From Pestalotiopsis fici W106-1 (lineage: Eukaryota > Ascomycota > Sordariomycetes > Amphisphaeriales > Sporocadaceae), in contig NW_006917096.1 of NCBI RefSeq assembly GCF_000516985.1, forward strand, positions 1,287,606 to 1,351,605: a stretch of 64,000 nucleotides of DNA, read 5' to 3'. The notes under the pieces were generated by a model. That model did not search any database. It had not been told where the DNA came from and saw nothing but the letters and a program-made list of their open reading frames with translations. Position 1 is the stretch's first letter. Every line of letters starts with the position of its first letter. The position numbers were made by a program, and so were the translations under genes. Below are positions 12,585-23,903 of the stretch, one piece after another.

Positions 12585-14767
12585 TGCGTCAGTGAGTGTG
12601 CGTTGAAAATGGAGGTCTCCACGCCATACGCCAGCTTGAAGAGCTCAAGAGAAAGACGTCGTCTGCCAGATTGCGATAAGCTCTCATTTTCTAAAAAAGT
12701 GTTCTTAGCGTGTCGGGCGTCAAGTCGTGGGGCACTGAAGTATGGTTTCTGAATTATTTGGTCGGCATTCGTTCGTACCCTGGACGTTATGGTCTCCTGA
12801 GGGTAGCAGCTTGCCTGGTCGCTCTCCCTTGCATGGCAATGCAAAACCGTTGCGACAGGTGCAAGGAACAGGACCCTGGGCGCCAATCACATGCACCGGA
12901 GACAACCCAAGGAATTGGTCGAGCATGAAGAATCCCTGTGCTCGTTCGTCGAGGCCTTGATCCCCCCAAACCCCGGCGAGGACCCCCGAGTGATAGCTCT
13001 TACCGTGCCGTACCAGATGGACCGATGGCCGACTATTTTGCCCAAACAGGACAAGCAAACAATACGACAAGCAACGGCAGGCCGGGCGTTGGATTGCTTT
13101 AAGATGAGACGACCGCCGCCGGGGAAGCGTTCCGCGTCGTTCCCGGGGTGCTGCCAGCGAGAGGTGGAGCCATTAACAGTAGTATCCATTTCAATCAGAA
13201 CATACGAAGTACGTGCTACATATCGCAATTCAGAACCCTGGCAGGACTGGACAGGACCCTGGAACAGTAAAGCATTTATCTCGCACTTCGAGCAGGCCCA
13301 ACGACACGCGACTGCATTTCAATGTCGGCCGTCCACTTTTCCTCGATTGATCAATTCGTAGTGGGACAAGAAGCGGTAAGTCCAACATGGGTCGAGAGAG
13401 AGAGAGAGAGAGTGTGTGTGTGTGTGTGAAAATAGATAGCGCAGTCATATCTTCCTCCTTGCAGACCGGGAAAATGCCCCGTAACGGGCCGCGCGGGCGC
13501 GCAACGGCTCTGGACCTCGGTGGACTCGGGGCTCAAAACACCAAGAAACAACTTTAGACATGCATCGGGCCGTATCGTCCTGGTCGTTTAACATGTCGCC
13601 AGAGAGAAACGATTGAAACAAATAAACTTGAGCGTCGTTGTTTGTTTGCTGACACAACCAGAAAACTGCGACTTGCGCACATTTGCACGACTTGTGGTAC
13701 TTCTGTTGCCAACTGCCCGGCCTGAGACCCAGTTTTTGTCTGGTGTCAGACCCGCATCGCAACTTCCACAACTGAGTCGTGCTTGGGAAAAAGCTGCCCA
13801 AGACCGAAACCGAAGCGAGGAATTAAAATACTCTCCACGTACGCGCATACGTTGCAATACATGCCATCTTCCTGTCGAGGCGAGCGCAGTCACGTTTTTG
13901 CCCAGGGGCCCCCCCGGATCCCGCACTCGGGACGAGAAACGCGGCCCGGTCCTAATTCGGATGATGCGAATACGTATACATCTGAGCCGTATTGAACCAG
14001 ACTGGCCGAGACGAAGCCAAAACTGACAGGACCTATTGAGCCATGGTCATGCACATTCATCATTCCTGGGGAATGTGCAATTCTTCACTGAAGGGGCTGC
14101 TGCGACAAGCGGGATCATGATTGAAATGGAAGTCGGGGGGCCCCATCGGAACTCGCTTTCCGTCACCAATCCAATTGCTGGTCACCAGACCAGGATACAT
14201 CGGGACCGCTGTTAATGGGGTGATTATTTTTTACAATCAGCAAGAGGCACCCACACGAGGACCACCAGCCTTGACACCGCAAATTGACGGGCTGGCAAGA
14301 ATGTGGTCGAATCGGACTCTTCACTTCGACTCAATCTTTGAAGCAAGGCGTGGCTGCGACTTGTCAAATGTTACGAAGCTAAGCTTGAATTTAACGTGAA
14401 TGATACCCTCTGAATGCGAGATATTGTTGCCCACGAATCACAGCTCTCCAAGCAATGTTGTTGCAGCATGAAGCGGGGTTCACAGCATCGGTGGCTTGCT
14501 GCCCACCACGACTGCATAGCCTCGTCAGAGCCTCATAGCAGTGTGCCTGGAGGCATCTTGCCCAGATTTCTCTGGGATAAGCCCAGGTGCCGCGGCCCAA
14601 AATCAATCTTGATCAATAAATGAAGCAAAGCATTCGAATAAAAAATGTTCCTCTTCATAGCGTGTTACCAGACAGTGTACCTCGCTTCGCGCACAGAACG
14701 GCCATGAGGCGCAAATCTACCCCTATACAAAATACCTCTTGATGGGACTGAAGAATAAGAGTCCGTC
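12585..14767. other. Intergenic region with a microsatellite
   Basis: No gene is supportable. The region separates the minus-strand NACHT gene from the plus-strand HET gene, so it holds both upstream regions. Apart from a GA/GT microsatellite, I see only short frames on both strands with no family resemblance. Confidence 0.5.
13394..13428. repeat. (GA)n(GT)n compound microsatellite
   Basis: A run of GA dinucleotides switches directly into a run of GT dinucleotides, about 35 bp in total. Simple-sequence repeat in non-coding DNA; its length is likely to vary between strains. Confidence 0.9.
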
Positions 14768-17700
14768 ATGGAGCCATTCGAATACAGCCCCATTGTCCAT
14801 GAAGAACATGCATTTCGCATAGTACGACTTTGTCCAGGGACGGGACCCAACATCAAGGCGGAGATCATCCATGCATCACTAGAGGACAGTAATCTTTTGG
14901 AGTATGAAGCAGTCTCGTATGTCTGGGGCTCTCTAGAACTTACCGACTCTATTGATGTTTGCGGAAAGAACCTGAAGATTACAAACAACTTGAGCCTGGT
15001 TATTCGAGATCTTCGTCTGCCTGATCAAGATCGTCTGCTGTGGATCGACGGTATTTGTATCGATCAAAGGTTGGACAAGGAGAAGAATCATCAGGTACGG
15101 CAGATGGACAGAATCTATCGAAGTGCAGAGCGCGTCATTTTCCACCTGGGTCGCTCGTCAGAGCATACTCCTATCTTAAACCAAAGCCTTGCAGCGCTCC
15201 GACAACAACAGCAGCTTGAACCTGAACTTCCTTTCGAGATGACCTGGTACAGAGTGAAGGATGAACTTGCCGACCAATACAATGATTTCGATGCGAAGAT
15301 CCGCCGGTCCGTTGAGTCGATACTTGCTGAACCGTGGTTTGAAAGGATTTGGATTGTACAAGAGGTCGCCAATGCGCGTAGAGCTTTGATTCACTGGGGT
15401 TACGCGGCGTTTCCAGTCGCCAATTTCGTCCATCTAGTACGTCAACTTGGCATCGAGATAGAACCCCAACAGACAGCCATCCTCGATATGATGCCTCAGA
15501 AACGGCGTTCAGAGTCACCATGGAGCTCGAAACAGGACCTATATCATTTGTTGAAGCGGCTCAAGGGAGCAAAAGCGTCTAGGGATCACGATAAAATCTT
15601 CGCCTTACTGGGAATGTGTGCTCATGGTAAAGGTCATGGCATTATCAACGTGGACTACCAGAAAAGCGAAGATCTTGTCATAAGAGAAGTTGTTGCATAC
15701 ATGTTCTTTTGCGACAAAGATGCTTGTGAGAACATTTGTCGCACACTGAAAAGTATTGGCAAACTACTTGAAAGCATTGAAACCTTATTGGACGACCTGT
15801 TGATCTACTTGGCAAGAAACACGAGACTCTCAGCCCTCCGATCCTTACTCTCAGCACGGAAAGATGATATTTTGATCACAGATAGAATACTTGTGTCTGT
15901 GTTCCAGGTTGTGAACCCGGAGTCTGAGGTCGTGCGCGTTCTGTTAGCTCATCGACCCGACGAGCTTGTCATTTCAGCCGATGCAGTAAAGACAATGGTC
16001 ATCCAAGGCAACAGTGACATTGCCCGAGTCTTATTAAAACTGGCTGAGAAGAGCCTATCATTCACATTTGACTGGGCCAAATCCTTTGAACGACCGCGAC
16101 AAGGGCTCACACCGTTGTGGTACGCTCTTTTCAATGAGAACAAGGGCCGCATCAGACAATTGCTTGATGAAGGAGATGATGTGAACGCCATAGCTCCGAA
16201 AGGATTCTCACCCTTAGGTTGGGCTGCCAAAGAAGGTAAAGAGGACATAGCCAGCATCTTGCTTGAACACCATGCCGATGTTGAAGCTGGATTCCCAAAG
16301 CCCCTGTCCTTTGCTGCAGAATACGGTGCACTGAAGGTTGTCGAACTTTTACTCGATCATGGTGCGAGCGTCAATTGTCGTGACTACCGCGGCCGGACAC
16401 CTCTTTCATTAGCAGCAAGCGGCGGCTATCAAGCGGTATTGTCTAATGGAGACTCGTTGATCGGACAACGGACGATCGATGAGATGCTAAGCGGAAGTGA
16501 ACATGAATCAACTATCCAAATTTTGCAAAAACAGTGGATGTCGTTACTCGCGAAGGATTTATCATCAATGCAGCTCAATACTGTCGACCCGTCAGCTTGT
16601 CTGAGACACGCCAAGTCCCTAAAAGACATAGGTCTTTACAAAGTGCCCAAATTTTCCCATGGTCACGCATTCGAGAAGGGGTTTGGAAGAGATGGAAATG
16701 ATAAGGGGCCTCAGAAGTTCGCAATCTGCCAGATTCCTGAAGTATATTCAAACATTGTTGATCTATTACTTCAAAAGAGTGCTGAGGTGGAGTCTCAAGA
16801 TGTGTTGGGCGCAACACCGTTATGGTGGGCTGTCAACTATGGACATCTTCCCGCTGTGGAGAGCCTCCTTCAAAACGACGCGAACATTCAAGTCACGGGA
16901 GACTTTGGAATAACCCTATTGTCGTGGGCGATATGGAATGGCCATCAAAATGTCGCACAGAAGTTGCTTGACAGCCATGCTGATGTCGGAAAGGAGTTCG
17001 ACGACTCGGTCTCAAGTAGAGCGAGCGCTCCCCTATTCTGGGCGATCTGCAGTGGCAGCGAATTCCAAGTATTGCAATTACTCGAAAAGGGTCTTGATAT
17101 CAATACTGTAGCACCTGTCCAAACGGCATTAACGCTGCGTCATTTTGCCATCGCGTTGCTTTTACTTCGTGGGGATGCCACTTTAACAAGTCAAGTCGCA
17201 GCGCCACAACTTTCCATGGCGGTATTAGCCGGTGACCAGAGCATCGTTGAAGCACTTCTAGAACAAGGAGCTGATATCGAAGTCTTATACGATAACCGTA
17301 CTCCTTTGATGCTGGCAGTCATCCATGGCTTTGTCGATATGGTCGAAGTCCTTGTTAGGAATAATGCCGATATTAACGCCAAGCCCAGAGGTGGTCTATC
17401 TGTTTTACACTTGGCGGTGTATTATGGCTACCCAAAGGTAGCAAACTTGCTTCTGATGTATGGAGCCAAGCTCGAGGCTTGCATCAATTTTGGAACGCCG
17501 TTGGTATTAGCCTGTGGCAGAGGACATATGGAAACCACGAGGTTGTTGCTGGAGAGCGGGGCCAATATCAATGCAAAGAACAAAGACGGTGCAACTGCTT
17601 TGCTCATGGCAGCAGGTTATGGTCACTGGAAAACGGTGCAGCTCCTTCTAGAGAATGGAGCTGAGCTCGAGGCGCGCGTCGATATAGGCACGCCGCTGGT

Positions 17701-18070
17701 ACGGGCTTTTTACAATTATGATGGAGGGATTGAATGTGGAGTGGATGATCAGGCTGTTGACATCAACACAAATGGACACAACGGTGGGACTGCTTTATTT
17801 ATGGCAGCAGGCTCTGGTGACGTGACAACGGTACGGTTGCTATTGAAGCATGGAGCCAAAATTGATGCGCAGAGTAACGTTGGTGCTACGCCATTGATAT
17901 GGGCATGTTGTTACGGGTACGCGGCCATTGTGAGACTCTTGCTTGACAACAATGCCAATGTTTGCTTCAGAGATTCTGAAGGGGACTCGGCCCTCGACTG
18001 TGCAAGGCGGTTCAAGTGGGAAGGAATTGGGCGTATGCTGGAAGAAAGGCTGGCTGTGTCAGTCACTTGA
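14768..18070 (+). CDS. HET-domain protein with long ankyrin-repeat tail
   Basis: Intronless 1100-aa frame. The N-terminal ~200 residues carry the heterokaryon incompatibility (HET) signatures YEAVSYVWGS (about 47-55) and LLWIDGICIDQ (about 94-104), followed by RQMDRIYRSAERVIFHLG. From about residue 450 to the end there are many ankyrin repeats of the form TPLxxAxxxGxxxxVxxLLxxGA, some of them near-perfect (for example GATPLIWACCYGYAAIVRLL). HET domains are TIR-like cell-death modules in fungal allorecognition, and ankyrin arrays usually act as binding or sensing surfaces. Codon use is relaxed and A/T-tolerant, unlike the GMC gene downstream. A role in vegetative incompatibility or defence is inferred from the family. 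It is not disrupted by any stop. Confidence 0.93.
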   Translation: MEPFEYSPIVHEEHAFRIVRLCPGTGPNIKAEIIHASLEDSNLLEYEAVSYVWGSLELTDSIDVCGKNLKITNNLSLVIRDLRLPDQDRLLWIDGICIDQRLDKEKNHQVRQMDRIYRSAERVIFHLGRSSEHTPILNQSLAALRQQQQLEPELPFEMTWYRVKDELADQYNDFDAKIRRSVESILAEPWFERIWIVQEVANARRALIHWGYAAFPVANFVHLVRQLGIEIEPQQTAILDMMPQKRRSESPWSSKQDLYHLLKRLKGAKASRDHDKIFALLGMCAHGKGHGIINVDYQKSEDLVIREVVAYMFFCDKDACENICRTLKSIGKLLESIETLLDDLLIYLARNTRLSALRSLLSARKDDILITDRILVSVFQVVNPESEVVRVLLAHRPDELVISADAVKTMVIQGNSDIARVLLKLAEKSLSFTFDWAKSFERPRQGLTPLWYALFNENKGRIRQLLDEGDDVNAIAPKGFSPLGWAAKEGKEDIASILLEHHADVEAGFPKPLSFAAEYGALKVVELLLDHGASVNCRDYRGRTPLSLAASGGYQAVLSNGDSLIGQRTIDEMLSGSEHESTIQILQKQWMSLLAKDLSSMQLNTVDPSACLRHAKSLKDIGLYKVPKFSHGHAFEKGFGRDGNDKGPQKFAICQIPEVYSNIVDLLLQKSAEVESQDVLGATPLWWAVNYGHLPAVESLLQNDANIQVTGDFGITLLSWAIWNGHQNVAQKLLDSHADVGKEFDDSVSSRASAPLFWAICSGSEFQVLQLLEKGLDINTVAPVQTALTLRHFAIALLLLRGDATLTSQVAAPQLSMAVLAGDQSIVEALLEQGADIEVLYDNRTPLMLAVIHGFVDMVEVLVRNNADINAKPRGGLSVLHLAVYYGYPKVANLLLMYGAKLEACINFGTPLVLACGRGHMETTRLLLESGANINAKNKDGATALLMAAGYGHWKTVQLLLENGAELEARVDIGTPLVRAFYNYDGGIECGVDDQAVDINTNGHNGGTALFMAAGSGDVTTVRLLLKHGAKIDAQSNVGATPLIWACCYGYAAIVRLLLDNNANVCFRDSEGDSALDCARRFKWEGIGRMLEERLAVSVT

Positions 18071-19561
18071 GACCCTAAAGTATCGCGGGCATGAAGGTAG
18101 TCGACCAGCACCGCCGCAGTCTGAGGACTCTCCGGCAAAGAAAAATCGTCTAGGTGTCACCAATAAATGGACGTTGAACATCCAATGAATTCGTCTGAAA
18201 GAGAGCTCTTGGCAGCTGTTCATCTTGCTCGTTTATGCTTCTGAATCAATCCAAGCATGGAATGATATAACTTTGTCTTACAAAATACCCAATCTATATG
18301 ATTACCCACTCAAGTAATCTCTGTACCACAGCCTTCGACGTAAGACTCGCCCGCACCCGAATTTTAAAACGCATCGTGAGAACATTTGCTCGTCCATCAT
18401 TCTTTGCAACCGTGCCGCACCTAAAAATAGTCGCACTTGTGAACTTTTGAGAAAAGGTGTGTTCCTACGAGTCCTCGAGCGCTTCGGTGTGTAGTATAAA
18501 ACATTGGATTTGCCAGCTTCAACTGGATACAATCCTCCAACGACAGTCTTGTGATGAACCCCAATGGGGACGGGTATGATCCTGGTGTGTGTGCTACGCC
18601 GCCAGCCCCCCCCCCCCAGCTTCATGATGGACGGCGGAGTTATATCTCTAGCGACCGGGAGTTTCTTTGGAAAAAGATGGCGGGTTACCATCTCGGCGAT
18701 TGGGTACTATCTCGTTGACTGAACACCCAGTTCAGGGAAGGGAATGGTTCAAGAGAGTGCCATGGTCAATATCGACTGGGAGACTTCCGGCAATGGACCA
18801 GAAACACGTCTCTGTGATTCAATCTTATCTGCAGGACAATTTTTGCATTGTTTCATCGCTTCTCGGGTCTCGTCCCGACGACCGGAACAGTTGGCTTGGT
18901 TCGAAACCATCTGCTACTAAGCGTGTCATTGAGCTTCTTCATACCCATTTTGTCTTACCTACCTAGGCATACTGCATATGATGATTATGCTTTGGATGGT
19001 ACTCGAGGGTTGGAGCTTTGAATTCGAGACTGCACTCAAAAGCTTGGCGATAGCCGAGTAGGTATGTATGTATGCAGCAGCGGGTCCGAGTGCTGCATGG
19101 AAAGGGTGAATGAGAACGACCCGCCTCGCTCGGTATTTAGATAATCATGCTTACAACTTTCCAACCGCCATGCGGACCTACTGTTTTCTATCCATTGTTC
19201 TGCGCTGTAGTGGGTTGGATCTTGTGGGCGAAGTAAGCTTAATTGGCCACGAGACAATCCTAGCTCCAATATATACTAGAGAGCCAGACTTTGCCATGTT
19301 CTTCAAGTCGAAGTTGGTGAAAGTTGGAAACAATGAAATGTGAATCACGTGCACCGGGGAGCAATGACAAGAATGAAGTTTTCTCACAGCCGCCACCATG
19401 ATAGGTTTATTCGGCCTAATTATGTTTTATAAAGCCCGAAAAAGGCTACTATTTCATTACCAAAACAAGAGGCTGGGTATAGCCGTTCTGAATCGAAACC
19501 CTTTTTATCCCAACGCCGTATTTTTGCTTTCCGGAAAAATGCGTCAATGTGTGACGTACGC
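18071..19561. other. Intergenic, nothing recognised
   Basis: About 1.5 kb between two convergent genes. It contains a 13-bp C run near 18604 and short frames on both strands without family resemblance. No RNA gene is visible; a GGTTCGAAACC word near 18899 resembles a tRNA T-loop but has no tRNA around it. Confidence 0.5.
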
Positions 19562-21034
19562 TTAAACAACTCCATGCACATTATGCGTATAGAACTCATC
19601 CTTCTCGGTGCCCCGGCTTTCCCTATTATTGCTATGCGCGCCATGCGTGAGGTCGGTGGTGCTATTGAAGCCGTCTTGGGCGGCAGGCGAGGTCCGCAGC
19701 TCGACAAAGTCGGTCTCGTCGCCGTGGACGGGGCGGTGGGAGAACTGGCTGCGGCCGCCCTTGGAGCCCGTGTTGGCGTAGGCGCCCGACATGTTGGTCG
19801 ACTTGCCATCCTTGGTGGTGGCAAAGACGCGGGGAGCAAAGTGCGCCAGCAGGGTGCGGATGTAGGGGAAGCACGCGCAAATGATGCCGACGTAGACCTC
19901 GACGTTGGACCACACGCTCGTGGCCGTGTAGTCGCGGGTAAAGTTTGACGTGGCGCTGAACTTGAGCAGGAAGACGATGCGGAGAATTTGAACAATGACG
20001 ACGAACAGACCGACGGCGAACATGAGCATGACGCCAAGCTTGCGTCGGATGGAGAGGTTGAGTGACCAGAGCTCCGTCATGGGCAGCAGAATGGTGGCAA
20101 GATCGAGGACGATGGAGGCAATGGCACCCCACAGTGCCTGAACCATGACATCGCGGCACTCGGCCTCGTAGGTGCCGTCCCACCGTAGCCATGCTCCCGG
20201 GATGGGCGTGCACTGGAAGACGGTGATGGGGATAAAGGCGAGCGCACAGGCTCCAGTGAGACCGATGACCACGTAGACGCGCATCCGCAGGGACTTTTTC
20301 GGGAAAACGCGCAAATAGAAACACAAGATGGAGATCTTGGTGAGAAAGATGACGACGAGGTAGAGAATCTCCGAGTAGTAGTACATTTCGAGCACAAAGG
20401 TAATGTCGTCAAAGGGCACCATGTATAGGTCCTTGCCAAGACCCTTGGCAGCGAATAGGTACGATACGACTGTGAGCGGGATCGAAAACACCACAGTGGC
20501 CAACATGACCCAGTCGTCTGCACCCCAGGTGACCATCAGGCCTGTCAGCCACCTTGCCCATACACGCAGGCAGAAGACAACGACAGCGAGCACACCAAAC
20601 AGCGGTGTGATGATTTTCAAGCCGAGCGAGTCGTTGGTGACTGGCCAATCGCATGTTTCGCTGTCGAACCTCTCGGTCACTGTAAATTCAGGAGTCAATA
20701 TCAGACTACTCCATCTGCTATGGGACTAGGTAGCCTTACGCAATGCATCTCGCACCGAACAATTTGTCGCAACGCATGCTGTCATTTGCTCGGTGAGCTC
20801 GACGTTACTGCAGATACAGGTAACGTTGGTTGCCACATGGCAGGCTGATGTCGGCAGGTATTCGACGAGGCACTCTTTCTGTTTTTGGGGAGGCTTTTGT
20901 CAGCGGACATGAAACAGACAAAGTTCCGGAGAAGGTGTGCAACTCACTGCACAGTCGGGCATTTCAGTCGCCGCTGCGACTGCTGCGAGCATGAAAAATG
21001 CCAAGGCCCACCATAGCGATGATGGTTGCCTCAT
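19562..21034 (-). CDS. CFEM-domain seven-transmembrane receptor (Pth11-like)
   Basis: Predicted plasma-membrane GPCR-like protein of the Pth11 class. Model of 447 aa in three exons: 21034-20948, 20878-20740 and 20679-19562. Exon 1 encodes a signal peptide (hydrophobic ALAFFMLAAVAAA). The CFEM domain follows, with eight cysteines: one at the end of exon 1, six in exon 2 (including TCICSN) and one at the start of exon 3 (FDSETCDWP). Exon 3 then has seven hydrophobic segments of the fungal rhodopsin-like family, with WGADDWVMLATVVFS after TM2 and YYYSEILYLVVIFLTKISIL in the middle. The C-terminal tail is polar and Ser/Thr-rich, likely cytoplasmic and phosphorylated. The family senses surfaces, plants or cues in host-associated fungi; the ligand here is unknown. 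Confidence 0.92.
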
Positions 21035-23903
21035 TTTGACCTCTGGGAATTTTTGCTTTTCTTTATTTCCTACTGGAAAACATTCGAAGACGTCACGAGA
21101 GAAGAGTTGTCAAGGGACGATTGCAGTAGAGACAATAATAGGAATTAAAGGAAGTTTAAAGATAAAAAAAGGAAAAAAGAGTGGATAGAAGAACGACAAG
21201 AAGGCGATGGAAATAAACGAACGTCTGGGTATATAAAATGCCCTCGCTTCTACAACTTCCAAGCGAGACCCCTAATGCTTGGACAAAAAGTTATAAGAGA
21301 TGCAAGATATAAGTGTATCCCTTGCTTGCGAGATGAGAGGGACAGTCATACATTGTCACACAAACAGCGGGATGGCCTGGATATCGGCAAACAAACAAGC
21401 TACCTACCCTCGTGTGCTACGTACCTAGTTACTCAACTGTCAATGCTGCCCAGCAAGGAAGAATTCATTAACAGCGAAGCATACTAGTACATAGAAGTTG
21501 ATGATAGGCGGCTGCTAAACTAGAGCACTACGAGAAGAGCGACACACGGCACTAGAAAACCGTTGACCCACTGCCGGGGAATGCCCCCCGCGATATACGA
21601 AGTACCGGTAGTCTGATTCAATAGATAACTCCAGAAGCTTACGAGCAGCTCCCGATCGCCATCGCCCAATTTACTTTAATATAATACCACCCTATAGTAC
21701 TAGAAGGTCGCCTTTGACTCGCTCGGCAAGATCCTGCATTACATTTGCTCGAATGCATATATCAACGCATATGATGGAATGTCAGTTCTTAGGAAATTCG
21801 ACAAGTTAGAAATTATACCTAATTTCGCTGCCCTGGCCGACACCCTTATTGGTCCACTCTTTCGCTCCGCTGAATTCGGCCCATAATAATATTCTTCAAC
21901 TCCCTTCAGTCCCTTGCAAAGAAGTGCTTCTTTTCGGCCAACCCCTGGTCCCGGTGCCTGGGATATGGGTTATGGGGCCGGCAAAAGCGCCCGAGTACCG
22001 ATTCCGCTGTGATTTTCATAGGTACGAAAAAAGTCCATTGATTGTCAGATTGTGCGAATAATAAGGGGTTACCTAATACTACTGGAGCGGGTTCGTACAA
22101 AAGACTGCTCAGTAAAATAATAATACAACTGGAGCGGGCAGCTCGGGCTCGTACAAAAGACTGCCCAGTAAAATAATACTATTAGCAGCAACTTTACCCA
22201 ACCCCTTGCCCTTGTTTGTGCGCTCGAGTTAAGTCCGCAACTCCGTCGTGGCTGGGTCGTCTGCCTGGAGTCGCTGGTCTTCTTTTCTTCTAAAATTCTT
22301 TATTCTTTTCGTCTCGCGGCGACGCCACACTATTCTGGCCTTTTTGCGGAGAAGTTGCGTAATATGACAAGGTGCATGCCATGCCCAAATTTCTTTGCAT
22401 CTCGGTACCTCTTAAAAGCTTATCTGCCTTGGCTGCTGCTTCCAAGCTTCGGTCGGAGTCGCGCGGCATTCGCGGTCGCGGGCCGGGAACTGCGCCAATG
22501 CGGAAAGTTTTCCACAAGTCGGAATGACTTGCTTCAAGAGTTGAGCTCGGGTTTTTGCTTGGGGGCGGCTGTGGTGTGGCATGGTCATCTTGGCAATCTC
22601 GAATTCACTGACTGCTGCTAGGAAGGACCATGAAACTGATTGACGAGACTAAAACAGTGACCGACTCTTCCTTCGCTCTGAACATCATAGGACTATCTCC
22701 CTTCTGATACAAGACCCTTGTGACTAAGCAGACGATCAAGATGTCTAGCTCGTCGCGGCTGACGACTTTAGTGTACAGCAAAGACTCACAGACATTTCTC
22801 GATGGGGATGGGGGCCCTGCCCTATCTAGGTTCTACACTACCGAGTAGTGCTGTAGTATTCTGTAGCGTAGTACGGATACTACCTACCATAGTACCATTA
22901 TGAGCGGAAGAGGACCTGTCAACCTGCCAAACTAACTGCCAACTACTGCCAACTTGCTTACATATCCTTGTTTATCGAGTCTCCAATACAATCCCCATCC
23001 AGACGTATGTGCATACGTCGACGCATATTGTTCTGGTAAGGCGCTAGTTGCTGCTTCTCTCAAGAGGTCGACGATCACTGTACCCTTTCAGCCATTCTCC
23101 TGAACTCTCAATCCACAATCGACCAAGAACGGGCCAACGAGTGTTGAGCAGAAGCAGCTGCAGAATTGCCAGGGTGGTTGACGGGGCTTGGGGGCCAGGG
23201 GGAGAGAGTATCGGGCACGGACCGTGTCGATCGCACTCCTAGCGACCGTTTTCTATTTGTTAGCGACCGTTGTCGTCGCTCCACTACAATACCCAGATTG
23301 CAGGGGGCAATACCTGTCAGGCTGAGAGGTATTGTCATCTACACTGCTGTACGACAACGTTCTGGAGCAAGTCAGTACGACCTTGTGGGGTTTTGACATT
23401 TCGCGGGGAGGAGACGCCGCACTGCCTAGAGCTGCACCATAAATCACGATCGGCAGAAGCTGAGCATGGCTGCTCGCCAGGTTATCCCTTCGGTCAACCC
23501 GACCATGAAGTTGGAAGTGGGTGAGATCATGGAACCTCGGCCGATTGCAGTCAAGGGTCGCCCGAATGAAGGACGGCCGACGGAAAATGCCAATACCATG
23601 TGCTTGATGAGGCAAAGAATCCGGAAAGGGGGGTGTTTTCCGGGCCCGGCATCCCGAGCGAATCCTTCACTAATAAGGCAACGACAAGACACCAAACTGA
23701 CTCTTGCGATCTCAATCGTTTGCCTGTCCAACAAGCAGCAATTGAAGCCAGTCACTCTTTTTAGTAGCCCAGCTACGCAATAATCACGCTTCCAGCTCTT
23801 CAGCTAACTAGCCACTCCTTCACAAACCAACTAATCAACCCCCAAAAACCACAAACCCAACAATTGTCATTCTTTTTTTGTGGAATAATAAAGACTCATC
23901 ACA
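21035..23903. other. Intergenic region upstream of receptor and GMC genes
   Basis: About 2.9 kb between two divergently transcribed genes. It is A/T-rich at 21.6-22.2 kb and contains one imperfect tandem duplication (separate entry). The last 140 bp before the GMC start are A/C-rich with many CAA/AAC words, typical of strong fungal promoters and leaders. No coding region is supportable. Confidence 0.5.
22081..22185. repeat. Imperfect tandem duplication, two copies
   Basis: Copy 1 begins at 22081 and copy 2 at 22128, both starting with ACTGGAGCGGG. They share GTACAAAAGACTGC, then CAGTAAAATAATA. The second copy has an extra ~11 bp (CAGCTCGGG region). The unit is about 47-58 bp. The sequence is non-coding; whether it is regulatory or simple slippage is unknown. 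Confidence 0.85.

Noticed and set aside
18302..18691. A 129-codon minus-strand frame
   Set aside because: It crosses the C run near 18604, is basic and of low complexity, and resembles no family.
18885..18925. tRNA T-loop-like GGTTCGAAACC
   Set aside because: No A-box, anticodon arm or acceptor stem can be folded around it; it is a simple palindrome.
20077..20523. Long alternative frames over the CFEM receptor
   Set aside because: They are Arg/Ser/Pro-rich shadows of the receptor in other frames; the receptor frame has the 7TM and CFEM pattern.
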